A stretch of DNA of 64,000 nt, from positions 62,001 to 126,000 of the forward strand of contig JAHQRK010000003.1 in assembly GCA_019828595.1 (NCBI GenBank). The letters are read 5' to 3'. The notes beneath the pieces were generated by a model that was not told where the DNA came from, made no database searches, and saw only the letters and a list, made by a program, of their open reading frames with translations. Within the stretch, counting starts at the first letter, position 1; every line of letters starts with the position of its first letter. The stretch is from Aphanomyces cochlioides. Lineage: Eukaryota; Oomycota; Saprolegniomycetes; Saprolegniales; Verrucalvaceae. The position numbers and the translations under genes were made by a program. Below are positions 13,543 to 25,151 of this stretch, piece by piece.

Positions 13543-13558
13543 TATACATCATACTCCC

Positions 13559-15490
13559 CTACATGGAATCTAGCATCGGATCCGCCTGCTTGGCTCGGCC
13601 GGCGTACGGTCCTTGGTTGAAATACTTGTTGAGCTCTTCAACCGAACGAGCGCCGAGCAAATGTTGGAACGGGGAGGCCAAGAGGGCGTCGACAATGGCG
13701 AATTTCCACTCACGGGTGGCTTTGGATGGTTCAGTCGTGCGATCGACGAGGTATTCGATCAAGCCTCCGTAGCCATGGAGAGTTTCAACGCCCCATGGAT
13801 GGCCTAACAACACTCATTCGATCGATTCAGCGAGGCTCGAGTACCTTGGGCAGCGACAGCTTGGAGTAGAGTGTACACGGCGACGCGAATTGGCTCAAAA
13901 GGCTGGCGAAGGCAATCCATAAGATGATGCATCGTTGAGGGGCGGCCGCTGTAGGCGCCTGTGAATGGTAAGACAATCTATTGTACGATACATGAAAATA
14001 CCAAGAGCATCAAAGAGCTCGCGGTGGTATTGCCAAACTGTGGCGTTTTCTCCTGGAATTTGCGTGGTGACTAGTCGAGTATTGCACGCGAGGATCGTCG
14101 CGAGGGAGCAAAAGCAAGTCGATTTGACTTCCATTACCGATGACTTGCCCAGAGTGAGCCAAGATTCACAGAGCGTCTTTTGAGCCAAGAGAGCACTCAA
14201 TTCTGATTGAAAGATGAGATTGCTCATAGTGGAAGTACGCACCTCGGTCCGAAGCACTAGCAAAGGCCGCCAATGCGTCCATTGCAGCAATCTGCTGTTG
14301 AGAGTCTGGGCTTTGAATTGACATCTCGGCAGCAGCAAGAAAAGAACGAGCGGATTCTGCCCAATTCCAAGCTTCCATATGATGGGACGCCGCCAAGTTG
14401 GAGAATTTGCCGATCAAACGGAGAGCTCCGCCGCCAACGAATGGATCCGTCGATGATGCAATCAAATGAGACAAAAGGTCTATAAGCAAATTCTAGGCAA
14501 AAGGAGAACTGAGAGAACTAACCTGAATGAAAGATAAACGCCAATCCCGTCTTGGTTGTGCATAGGTTTGGAATGATATCAAGGAGATTGAGAAGGAATA
14601 GCGCATCCGTCGACTTGATTCCGTCAAGAATCTGTAGCAATTACTCAGTCATAACCTGGGAGTAAAGTTGGTTGTACCGGTTGAAGGAGTCCCAAGGAAA
14701 TGCTGTCGTTCATTACAACATCATTTACGCCAGCGCACTTTGAAGTTAATTCAAGGAGACGCACATATTCGACCGAGTTGTCACGTGATGGCCTAAGAGA
14801 GGTTTACTCTAAGCGCATCACGAACAGAAGGAGTACCTTGAGAGGTATTCAACTTGAATGGCTCGGATCTTGGAGAGAATCTTATGGTATAAACCGGTTC
14901 CAGAAGCTGAAACAAGCTGTGCGCAGCAGCAGTCAAGATGTTGTCGGCAATCTTCATACCTTAAAGAGAATATCTCCTGCTTTGCGTGCTGCACCAGAGT
15001 CCTCGTCCAAGAGGCAATCACAAATCACTTGGAGAAGGATGTCGTGGTCCTGCCTCTTCATAAGACATTACAAGGGGGAATCCAAGTACCATATTCCAGT
15101 GACGTTCCACTGTTAGATGCAAGTCAATCATGTCAAGTGTCAATCTCTTCGCATCGAGCTCATTGTGGGAGACGCCAGCGACGAGGAATGGGAGCATTTC
15201 CTCCTCAAACAAGATATCGGCACCAATATCAGATCGAAAAATGCGTTCAAGGCATTGGCACACGAGCTTCACCTGTACATAAATTGTGTTCTCTCAATGC
15301 AGCCACACGTTCAATGTACCTGTTTCGTTGCGCCACTTTCGCTCGCTTCTTGGAGGCATTGAAAGATGTTTGGAATGGGAACTTTCTGGAGAAAATCCCG
15401 CACCATTTCCTTTTCCAGTAGACTCTCGCGGTTTCCCGCCGTCGCGACGGAGCGCGCGTGGAAAGTACTCAACGCCGACCAAGTGTCCAT
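13559..15490 (-). CDS. PSMD5: 26S proteasome assembly chaperone PSMD5/S5B-like
   Basis: A multi-exon gene with introns of about 40-50 nt, for example 15273-15319 and one ending at 13803. Start ATG is at 15490. The protein is built of HEAT/ARM-like helices throughout (LVCQCLERIFRSDIGADILF, SISLGLLQP, GGGALRLIGKFSNLA). It ends with GGLIEYLVDRTTEPSKATRE followed by WKFAIVDALL, which I recognise as the conserved C-terminal block of PSMD5. PSMD5 binds the ATPase RPT1 and escorts the proteasome base during assembly, then leaves. Exon borders in the middle (13.9-14.9 kb) were placed by eye and should be checked with RNA data. Divergent from the TPR gene, with a 221-bp A+T-rich spacer. Confidence 0.82.
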
Positions 15491-15711
15491 GAGATCGCTT
15501 TTCTTGCAGATTTTCCTTCGAGAAGAATGGAGTCCGAATAAAATTCCGGATAATTATTTAAATTGATGAGCAAAAATTCAGCCAATTAAATTAATTAAAA
15601 ATTATTTATAATGATTTGATTGGATGATATAATCCTTTGATGTTGAAATTAATTATTTTTTGGATTGGCTGGGATTAAACCAATGAATTTTCGTCATTTT
15701 GATTTTATTGG

Positions 15712-16458
15712 ATGGCAAAACGAAAGCGCAGTGGAAAGGCGGCGGCAGCCCGCTCGGAGCCTCCACCGAAGAAGAAGTCACAAGAAGAGTCGTCTGAAGA
15801 CGAAGAAGGCAAGGAAGATGAAGTTGAGATGGACTTTGATGAGCTGGTCATGGCTGGGGGTGCATTGCAGCAATTAGGAGCTCATGACGCGGCTGCAGAA
15901 ACTTTTGCAAAGGCGCTCGCACTTTCTTCAGACAATATTGACGTGATGGTGTCGCTGGCATCTGCGTACGAAGCCTCAGAACAAGCAGAGGAAGCAATAC
16001 GATTGTATCGGGATATTGTGGCACTTGTACCGTCAAAAGCAGCGATGTGGTTCCGTTTGGGTTCGCTTCTTGTTGAGCAGAATGAGTTGACTGATGCGAT
16101 CGAAGCGCTGAAGAAAGTGATTGAACTTGATGATGCTGGAGAAGAAGAAGCAGCATATGCTGCTCTCGCAAGTTGTTACGGCGAGCAAGGCGATCTTGAC
16201 GCTGCGATTGCACTCTTCGAAAACGGTGTGGAGAGGCATCCCGAGTCAGCAAAATTCCATTTCAACCTTGCTACCATGTTGAATGCGCGTGGCGGGAAGA
16301 AAGATCGTCAGAAGGCGGTAACTCTTTACGAAAAAGCAGCCGAACTAGATCCTGAGAACCGCGCGGAAGCTTTGGAAGACCTCGCAGCATTGCATGAGGC
16401 AATGGGCAAAGCTGATAAAGCCAAGGAAGTCCGAGAAAGGCTGACAGCAGAGTCGTAG
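15712..16458 (+). CDS. TPR repeat protein with basic N-terminus
   Basis: A single exon of 248 residues. The first 45 residues are a basic patch (MAKRKRSGKAAAARSE, PPPKKK) and an acidic stretch (SSEDEEGKEDEVEMD), suggesting nuclear localisation. About five tetratricopeptide repeats follow, with the W/L-G-Y/A-P pattern (ALQQLGAHDAAAETFAKAL, AMWFRLGSLLVEQNELTDAI, AAYAALASCYGEQGDLDAAI). TPR arrays are protein-docking surfaces. The combination resembles the N-terminal half of TFIIIC subunit TFC4/GTF3C3-like proteins, but it is much shorter, so no name is given. Confidence 0.8.
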   Translation: MAKRKRSGKAAAARSEPPPKKKSQEESSEDEEGKEDEVEMDFDELVMAGGALQQLGAHDAAAETFAKALALSSDNIDVMVSLASAYEASEQAEEAIRLYRDIVALVPSKAAMWFRLGSLLVEQNELTDAIEALKKVIELDDAGEEEAAYAALASCYGEQGDLDAAIALFENGVERHPESAKFHFNLATMLNARGGKKDRQKAVTLYEKAAELDPENRAEALEDLAALHEAMGKADKAKEVRERLTAES

Positions 16459-16471
16459 GCAAAATTTCTTG

Positions 16472-17308
16472 TTAAGGTAGCAAAGGGATGGAAAAGTGCT
16501 TGTTGCCGATTGTTGCATGAATATGTGTCAAATCCACATACGCACAAGGAGGCACATTGTCAGCCTCTCTGTCATTTGGCGACTCACATAATGTCGGCAT
16601 GATGGTAGTCGATGCAGCGACGCTCACATGAGGTATTGGATCCTAGATATAAGCTTTGAGATGCAGATGAAGTCAAGAGCAGACGTACGCTGTAGTATTC
16701 TTGGAGATTGAACTGTGCCATGGCGACATCCACGCATCGAATGACATGACAGACGTCGACTTTTCCTGATAGAACAGGGACTGTCACGAAGAGTCGCGTT
16801 TGTTCGTCGTTGATGAGGACTTGGTGGCCTTGAAAGCCAGCACGGAAGCTAGAAACATGTCAACTGGAAAAAATCTCGAGTATGACGACGGACCTCTTTC
16901 GATACTTGACGGCAAGCCGCAGAGCTTGCACGAAGGGTTCAATCTGGGCGTACTTGAGCACAAAAGTTCGCGAGAGACTTAAATGCAATGCGTTCTCTTC
17001 GTCCGTGCCGATTGGCACAAGGTTCAATATAGTTGAAGCATGCCTTTGGACGCGTTCCATGGCAAATTTGGTCATGGCTTGCATCGCTGCAGTCATGGGG
17101 ACTAGAGAGGGCATCAACAACTCGATCGTCAAGTGATGCCGATCTAACCTCGAAAGTAGACATACGACGGCCAATTGCCATCCACATGGGGGAAATTGCG
17201 TATCCATTGAGGAGATGAGCTCTGCTTGTGTCGTTTCGCCGGTGGAAGTGTTTCATCTTCATCTTCGTCGCTCGTAACGCTGCTGTCGCTGTAGGAAACG
17301 AGTGCCAT
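16472..17308 (-). CDS. USB1: U6 snRNA 3'-processing phosphodiesterase USB1
   Basis: Four exons give 232 residues; introns are 17102-17148, 16849-16893 and 16643-16688. The start ATG at 17308 opens with MALVSYSDSS and an acidic stretch, like animal USB1 proteins. The block WIRNFPHVDGNWPSYVYF is the typical USB1 entry strand. The two catalytic HxS tetrapeptides of the 2H phosphoesterase fold are present: HLSLSRTF, and HVSVA near the C-terminus. USB1 trims the 3' end of U6 snRNA and leaves a terminal phosphate that protects it. The stop lies 13 bp from the stop of the convergent TPR gene. Confidence 0.9.
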
Positions 17309-17870
17309 GGATGGGGTTCAACCTTGAAATCCTATTTAGGATGTCGATCCAACACCAAGAAAATTCAAGGAGAACAACCATGTGGCACTATTCCTTCCTC
17401 TTCAGCATGCGCCCATCGGCATTCCCGGCATTGCGGCAAAGGTTCCATGGCCAGGAAGGTTCCCTCGGTCCTGTCCTTTCCGTGCGGTCCGTGGGGTTGA
17501 TGAGGGTCATTTTCCAATAAGGTAAATTCAAAAATGGTGTAATTTTCCATGGAAATAGCTGGGCGTGTATTTCAATAAAGTATATTTTGTTTAGTTTGAC
17601 ATGGGGCTGTCTACAGAGAGCTGTGGTCAATCCCATTCCTCTCCAAAGCGATGCCATTCCAGGGGAACTCCTTGCACTTGATCTAAGAGGTAGTTGTGTC
17701 TATCTCCTCTCACTTTTCTTGCCCACTTGGTGGTGGAACTGGTTATTTTCCGTGGCAAATTATGACAAGATTTTCGATAAAGTAAATTTTGATTAGAAAA
17801 ATATATCTTATTGAAGGGTCCAAGTTACTGACTGTGAGTTAACAACCAAAGCGCCCCTCGAGAGAACACG
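17309..17870. other. Intergenic, divergent promoter region
   Basis: Between the divergent USB1 and PP2A-A genes. A word containing ttttccatggaaata occurs near 17540 and a related ttttccgtggcaaat near 17745, in each case followed about 20-30 bp later by ataaagta, so a loose direct repeat is present. No coding sequence is recognised. Confidence 0.5.
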
Positions 17871-20056
17871 ATGAGTACATCCCGCGCCCGACGTACATGG
17901 CTTGATTCGACTGATTAGGCGACGAGATCTACCCTATCAACCTCCTCACAGAGGAAATGCGCACGGATGAAACGGAGACGAGGATCCGCAGCATGCGTCG
18001 CCTTCGGACGGTCGCTCAAGCGCTCGGTCCTGAACGCACTCGATCGGAATTGATCCCCTTCCTCAATGGTTCCACCGTGCACATGAATGAGGAAAAACTA
18101 AAGAAAGACGTGTAGAATCGACCGATGACGAAGACGAAGTGCTCGTGGCCATGGCGGAAGAATTGGGCAACTTTGTGGACTTGGTTGGAGGCCCAAGTGC
18201 TGCGTCTATTTTGCTCACCCCCTTGGAAGTCCTTGCCACTGTAGAAGAAACAGTCGTCCGTGACAAGGTAGCGAGTTCCAAGCATACTCAATGATTCTGT
18301 TTTGCAGGCTGTGGCGTCAATCAACAAAGTGTTGGATGTCATCACAGACGCCGCTGAGTTGGCTCTTCCTCTCATTAAGCGTCTCACTGAAGGCGACTGG
18401 TTCACATCCCGCGTCTCTGCATGCTGGATCTTCCCTGTTGCTTACTCGAAGGTCGACCCAGCAAACAAGAAGGAACTTCGAGAGTAGGAACTTCCTCTAA
18501 CTTCCCTTGTATTTACAATCTTGAACCTAGCTTTTTCACGACTTTGTGCGGCGATGATACGCCCATGGTTCGTCGTGCTGCTGCGCTCAACATTGGGGTT
18601 AGCTCTCTATTTGGCTCCCATATGACTCGATTTAATACTAGAAATTCGGTGCCAAGATTGAACGCGATGTGTTTGTGAGCACCATTTTGCCTCTTTTCAA
18701 GACCCTTACAACGGACGACCAAGACAGCGTGCGCCTTTTGGCGATCGAAAACTGTGCTGTGATCGCCAAGCTTCTCAACGAAGATGAAAACACCCAGCAC
18801 ATTTTGCCTGTTGTCCGCTCTTCATGCGAAGACCGATCTTGGCGCGTGCGCTTCAGTATCGCAAAGGACTTCTTTCCTGTACAGCTTCGTGTTTATCATC
18901 GCTCATTCCTCATTGTTCTCGTAGTTGGCTCAAGCCATGGGTGCCAACATCACGGAAGGCGAATTGTTGCATCACTTTGTGCAGCTCCTCCAGGTAAACA
19001 GAACGTCAGATTTTCGATTGACAAGCTAATCAATCGCGTAACAGGACGCAGAAGCTGAAGTCCGTGCCGCGGCGGCCAAGAACATCTCTGGCTTTGCCGG
19101 TTTGGTCAAGCAATCGATCTTTATGAGTGAAATCTTTCCCCAAATCCAACCACTCTCGCAAGATGTTGCCCCAAATGTTCGCAGTACGTTGTCACTACGA
19201 GTGAATAGAGGAAGTCACGCTGTTTGTAGCGGCTGTCTCGATCGTCACGATGGAAATTGCACCCAAATTGGGCGAGGATGTGACCAAGAATTCGTTGATT
19301 CCCATTTTGCTCCAGTTCCTCCGCGACGATGTAGTGGATGCTCGTTTGAACGTCTTGAAGCGCATGGATGCGATTTCTCCTTGGATGTCGTCCTACGAAG
19401 CGACTTTGTTGCCTGCAATCACGGATCTCTCGAAAGATTTGCAATGGCGAGTGCGTGAAGCTGTCATTTTGGCCTTGCCATCGTTGGTCACGACTTTGGT
19501 ATCGTCCTCCTCCATGCAGCAATGGCCTCATTGTGTGTCGTAGGGATCGTCTTACTTCCAACAGCACTTGTTGGACATGTTCCTCAATGCTTTTCAAGAC
19601 ATGGTGAGCGAAGTGCGATTGAGCACGACCAAGATTTTGCGCGACATTCTCGACGTCGTCGGCAGCGAGTACATCTTGGAGAGCATTTTGCCAAAGCTGA
19701 CCAAGATATACGAGAGCTCGATTACGTACCAAGAGCGTGTCAATGTCTTCCATGCATTGGAGGTAACTTGCCTCGTGTAGATGACATCCTAAACTTGGCT
19801 CTTGTAGCAATTGGCGAGCGACAAAGCATCGGTCGAGTTGGTTAGTGAAATGACTTCGCTCTCGGTCAAGGGCTCCCAGGACAAGATCCCGAACGTGCGG
19901 TTCACAGTGTCCAACACGCTCAAAGTGCTAGGCAAAAGTTCGACCAACGCTGCTGTGCTCGATCAGATCCGCGCATGTTTGACGCAGCTCCAGTCAGATA
20001 GCGACCCCGACGTCAAGTACTATGCCGGCGTCGCTTTAGAAGGCGTGTCCACCTAA
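17871..20056 (+). CDS. PP2A scaffolding A subunit (PR65), HEAT-repeat protein
   Basis: Eleven exons and ten introns of 40-51 nt give 576 residues. The introns are 17875-17918, 18069-18115, 18268-18307, 18484-18530, 18598-18641, 18879-18924, 18994-19044, 19184-19229, 19499-19543 and 19763-19807. The first exon is only ATG plus one base; the second continues as [15 protein letters not shown], and [16 protein letters not shown] is the hallmark of the PR65 N-terminus. HEAT repeats run to the end ([63 protein letters not shown]). The length matches the family (about 580-590). PR65 holds the catalytic C and regulatory B subunits of protein phosphatase 2A together in cytosol and nucleus. Confidence 0.93.
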
Positions 20057-20107
20057 GTGGCCGCGACATGCATATACTCTTGGTAACACGAATATTCAAG
20101 CCTCCAT

Positions 20108-23100
20108 TTATCGCCACACTTTAACAACTCCATCCCGTGCGCTCGACACGATCATCGGCCCGTTCACTTCGACCATCTTGAGGTCTAGAATGCAGTCGTG
20201 ATGCGCTGGTGACGCCGCAATCGGTCCTCGTCGCTCTGACGCTGGGTTGACATATCCATCGCCAGTTTCTCCAAAGGAGGACGCGTCCTGGCAGAGATGG
20301 ATTGTCGGCGGCTCCATCTTGCTCCAGACAAGTTCTGCCTTGGACACTTTCTCGTTCGAGTCTTCAGGATTGAGTCGCCACCATCCATCGCGCGCTACTT
20401 GGCTGTCATAAAAGGACGACGCCTCGGAATCGCCGCCACAGACAGTGACGGATTTCTTGGGATGGCGCAAGTCCCAGAAGCGGATCCTTCGGTCTTCTCC
20501 TGCCGTCAAGAGCGAAAACTCGGACGGACAAATCATTGCTCGGATCGTCGGTTCTTCTGAAAATGGCGACGCAGCCACTTCGTCGAGGGCTTGAGCAAAT
20601 TTCGGTGGTCCCAAGATGCTGCCCATGACATCTTTCATGCGGCTCGGGACTTGGACATGATGCAACGTTGGGCATTTGTCGGCTCCAAGCATTTGAACTT
20701 GAGTGTGTAGCGTCCGGAAGACCGCACGGCAGGAACCAATGCTCAGGTCAAACGCAGCAGCCTCCGAGTCGCCAGCTGCGACGTATACTAGCGGGAACGT
20801 CGCCGAGAATTCCTGCTGGCCACCAGGGTTGGAGCTCAAGCATGGCTCAAGACGATTGATCGCTTGGTTGGACGAATGTCTCCAGACACGAATGAGCAGT
20901 TGGAAGCGAAGGTCCCACAGACAAATGTACCCGCGATTCGTTCCCACAGCCAACCACGCTGCATCTACAGCACCAGAGCGTCAATTCACAAGACGTGGTG
21001 ATCAAATGTACCGCTGGAATGCGTCATGCAAGTGATATGGCCAAGTTCGACGCTTACGTGGAGCTTCCAGGCTTCACGTCGGAAGCGTAAATCCCATCTA
21101 GCGACACAATTCAGCCAAATTGTTGAGAGCAGCAGATGTCTTACCCGTAGATGTATCCCTTGCGTGTGCCATAAATTAGAAGACACTCCGTCGCTGTGTT
21201 GACTTGGTTGAGCACGAGCACCGAGTCGTCTTCGAGCTTCATTTCACGCAGACCGACGGTTTGGAATTGCGTGGCATTACTCATCGCAGAGCTCAATCGA
21301 TCGACGCGGAAGACGTGCACTGTGCCATTGCTTGAGCTCGTCGCAATGGAATGCGAGTGGTCACACACAACCATGTCGGTTAAGACGCCTCCACGGGCTT
21401 CATACGTTCCTCGACTGCTTGGATTGATCGAGTGAGAGAGCCCTTTGACCGACCAAATCTTGACAACGCCATCGCTTGATGCTGAAGCGAGGAAAGATCC
21501 ATCAGGTGCAACTCCAATGCGGTTCACAGGACCAGAATGTTCGTTGAGCTCCGCGACCATGACATTCTCTCGAGGTCGCCACTCCCGGGCTGAAGAGTAC
21601 GATTGAGGAGGAGCTGCTACTACCGGTGGTGCATTCGAATTGGTAGTCGTGGCTGTGGGAATCGGCGTGTATGGGACCATAGCCGTCTGCTGGCTGGGAA
21701 ATACCTCGATGGGCTTGATAGAGCCCATGTCCATGGGCAATGGTGGAATGTCCAGAGCAGTGAGGCGGGCCAGAAGTTTGTGTGAGTGAAACAACGCTGG
21801 ATCAAGGACCATATCGTGGACAGAGACGGCATTCAATGCCTTCTTGCGCGACGGCGACGCTGTCATGGACGTTTCTGCTTCAGCCATAGCGTTCAACTCG
21901 GAGAGGCCAGTGTTTAATCCATAAAGTTTGATGATATGAGCGAGAGGCAAGCTTTCCCACTTGAAGACTCCGTTGTCGCCAGGTTTGGGTTTCAGGAATG
22001 GAAATGACAACGCTGCTTGGCTCAACGCTGTCTTTGTCGTTGGAATACGCAACGTATGGAGTGAAGAGCGCGGGATTTTCTTCGTGAAGGCCAAAGGATG
22101 TCTTGCAATCGTGGATGAGCCTTGCATACGAGCAACTTGCTCCGAGTTGAAGAGCTCAATCTTGCTCTGCATGTGTCTCGACGCCATCTCAATGTACTGC
22201 TGCATGAGTTGGAGGCGGTGGGTTTCGTCCGGGACGTTGCGACTCAGTGTCATCTTTTCATAACGTTCGATTGCTTTCAGAGACGTACTCGACGTCTTGG
22301 AAAGGCCATCGATGGAGTCTTCGCTGGCCAATTTCACGCGTCGCATCGTGTTGTGCAGCTCCGTGTCGATCAAATCTTCATACTCTCCGTCGTTCGAGCT
22401 GTTTTCAGTGGGAGTACGACGTGCCTGAAGCATCGTTGGTGGATTGCGGGCAATCATTGCAGCATCAAACGCTTCGCGGGGCACAGGAGGCTGCAACGCA
22501 CTTCGCAAAACGCCAACGACGTCGCCACTTGCCAATTTAATCTTACGGCGCATGTAAGGATACAACAACGGCATCAAGAAGACGTGGGTGTCGACTGTGC
22601 CCAGTTGGACGGCTATCGACGCGATCAATTGAATATTTGCTTCGCGGATCCACCAGCCAGGATGAAGCAAGAGCGGCACAGTAAGCTTGGCCTTGTCAAT
22701 CAGTGCTGGTCGTTGAAACAAACCCAACGAGACCAAAGTCGACAAGCAATGAAGGGCACGAGCGATGACAATCTCTTGGACGTCGATCAGAGCTTGTTCA
22801 ATGCACGGCAAGATGTACAATTCCGCCGAGACGCGACCGACAAAGGTGCAAACCCCAGAGATTTCTTGGAAGAATGCAGCGCGGAGTTCCCAGTCGCGGT
22901 CGTTGAGGAAGGACAAGAGCAGCGGCAGGACGTTGTCGAGCGTATACTCTCGGCCAAAGAAGACGCAGAGACGCGTGATATCGTGCAAGAGAGCGCGTTT
23001 GACGAGCGAACTGCTGGTCTTTTGGTCTGGCGCGGCGATCTGAATGACAAATCGCGCGACGGCCGAGTGGAGACGATTGAGTTCGTTATCAAAAGTGCTG

Positions 23101-25151
23101 AACGTCGTGTCCAAATTCTTGCCATCCTTGTTCTTCTTGGCCGTCGTGGTCAATCCTCGAGCTGTTTCAGTCGCCGAAGGTTGATGGAGCGCGCGTTGCT
23201 TCAAAGCGCAGCTTATTTCAAGGAAGCGTCTTGAAGTTTCCGCAAGGAGAGGAAGGCATTCAGCAAAGGCAATGCGGACGCTTTCTTCGGGATCAACAGG
23301 GAAAAGCTGCAGCGCCGGCAAAATGTACTGTGGAAATACTGCAGCGTCCGAGAGTGGCAAGAGCGTCACTAGAGACACCAACGAAGTCATACAGCGGATT
23401 GCAGCCGCGCGCACAGCGGCATTTGCATCATCGAGGACTTCCATCACATAAGGAAGCAAGCGCTGGAGACGAACTTCATCGTCAGCGTGAGCTCCCAGAC
23501 GTGAAATGAGCTGCAGGCCAGTAAGTTTCGACTGGGGAACTTGACAATGGCGCAGACTTGAGCAAAGGAGCGACAGGATGATCATGATGCCATTCGGAGG
23601 CTTCACATTGGCTTTTGTAGTCGACTTCTCAGGGATATCTTCGTCTTCTTCGGCAACTGGGGCGGCAGACGTCGTCGATTTAGCAGAAGCCGGTGCTCGG
23701 TTTCCCGATGAGGACGCCGTCGTGGATGAGGAACTCTTCACGGCGCGCAGAGTTTCATGTTTGCGCTTTGTGTAAGCTTGATACGTCGCCTGAAGTTGTG
23801 AAATTGGATGTGGATGCGGCCCAAAAGGTTGGTTTGGATCGCGTGAGCTTTCCTCGACTTCGTGTGTGCCGCCGTCCAATTCATCGTAGAGGCGCTGAAG
23901 TACGTCGTCTGTGAAATGAGCGCGGTCGCTTCCATGGCCTTCCTTCATGCGGTGGCTGAAGAATACTTCGCCTTCCTGGTCTTCGACACCGACAAGTTCT
24001 CGAACGATACGGCCATAGTATTTACACACGAGGCGGATGCGCGTATCGGGAAGACGGCCGCCACGTGTGAGCACCAACGACATGAAGCGGAAGAGGAACG
24101 AGTCAAAATAAGCTGGGAAGATGGAATCGGCAAACTGCTGACGATATTGCGCGGCCGAAAAACGCTGGCGAGGGTCGCGCTGAAGCATATGACGCACCAT
24201 GTCACTCACGGCGCTGTCTTGGAATTTGTTGAGAACGGAAGACAGAGCAAGAGTGTCACCAGTGCGGTAGCGGAGCAGCGTTGGCAAGTCAAAGAGGGGT
24301 TTGCCTCCGTTGAAAAGCTCGGCAATCACACAGCCAGTTGAGAAAATGTCCATTGCTTGAGAGAGTGATCCTTTCGGCATTGGCGTTGCTGGGTTTGAAG
24401 AAGGGCCACGACTCATCTGCTTATCCCATTCTTCGGCGCTGATTTCACTGTCGGCTAGGCGAGAGAGGGCATCCTTGTTGCTGTTGCCGTAGAAACGCTC
24501 TGGTGCAACGCTGCAGCTTCTCCGGGAGGCATCACTGGCACAGAAATAGTAATAGTAGTCTGCTGGGTCGTCTTCAGGGATATACGTCGGCTTGAAGGGC
24601 GCAAAATCCGTGAGAAAAATCCAATTCCACGATGTGACCATGACATTTTCCTGCTTGATGTCACCGTGGTAAATACCTCGTGAATGGCATTGCTCCAAGG
24701 CCTTGAGCAACTGAAACGCGATCCATTTCTTCTCAATGTCCGTAAGGAAAGGACGTGTGTAGATACGATCGTACAAATTGGCGACGAAGTACTGTCGGAC
24801 GAGGAACGCGGCGCTACCTTTTGTTCCCATGGCATACACAGAGTAGGGAATCACGTTCGGGCAGCTTTCGACAGAGTTCGCTTGTGTCAGCAACTGCTTA
24901 AGCTGGTAATGAGCCGCGTCGAGCGACTCGTCTGCGTCGTATTTGCGATAGATCTTGACAACAACGACGCCTTCTTCACATTTGCACTGGACCGTTTTGA
25001 GAAACTTGCCGTCTCCCAAGAGATCGCTGAAGACCAAATTCATCGTGCTTCGATGAGGAACTACACATTCCATCAAGAGAGTACGGCATTGAGACGCCGT
25101 GTCCAGCTGAGTGCTGTTCGCAGGTTGAGCTCGAGGGGCTGCATTTCCCAT
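20108..25151 (-). CDS. VPS15: VPS15/PIK3R4: kinase-like, HEAT and WD40 subunit of the class III PI3-kinase complex
   Basis: Three exons (25151-21145, 21097-21012, 20964-20108) give 1,649 residues. The N-terminus MGNAAPR is a myristoylation signal, as in known VPS15. The kinase-like domain shows VVVKIYRK, YHGDIKQENVMVTSWNW, LTDFAPFKPTYIPEDDPADY and VAPERF, all family hallmarks. A long HEAT region follows, then WD40 repeats at the C-terminus (NRIGVAPDGSFLASASSDG, VKIWSV, KGYIYGWDLRF, GVVKVWR). VPS15 anchors VPS34 to endosomes and phagophores for PI3P production in autophagy and vesicle sorting. The protein is longer than the human form (1,358), mostly in the linker between HEAT and WD40 parts. 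The stop lies 51 bp from the PP2A-A stop on the other strand. Confidence 0.93.

Noticed and set aside
17889..17918. Alternative first exon of the PP2A scaffold gene with a 26-nt intron
   Set aside because: The 44-nt intron 17875-17918 gives the standard N-terminus and matches the other introns in size.
22122..23234. 370-codon open frame on the plus strand inside VPS15
   Set aside because: Shadow of the VPS15 coding strand, which has clear HEAT repeats here. The antisense product has no recognisable feature.
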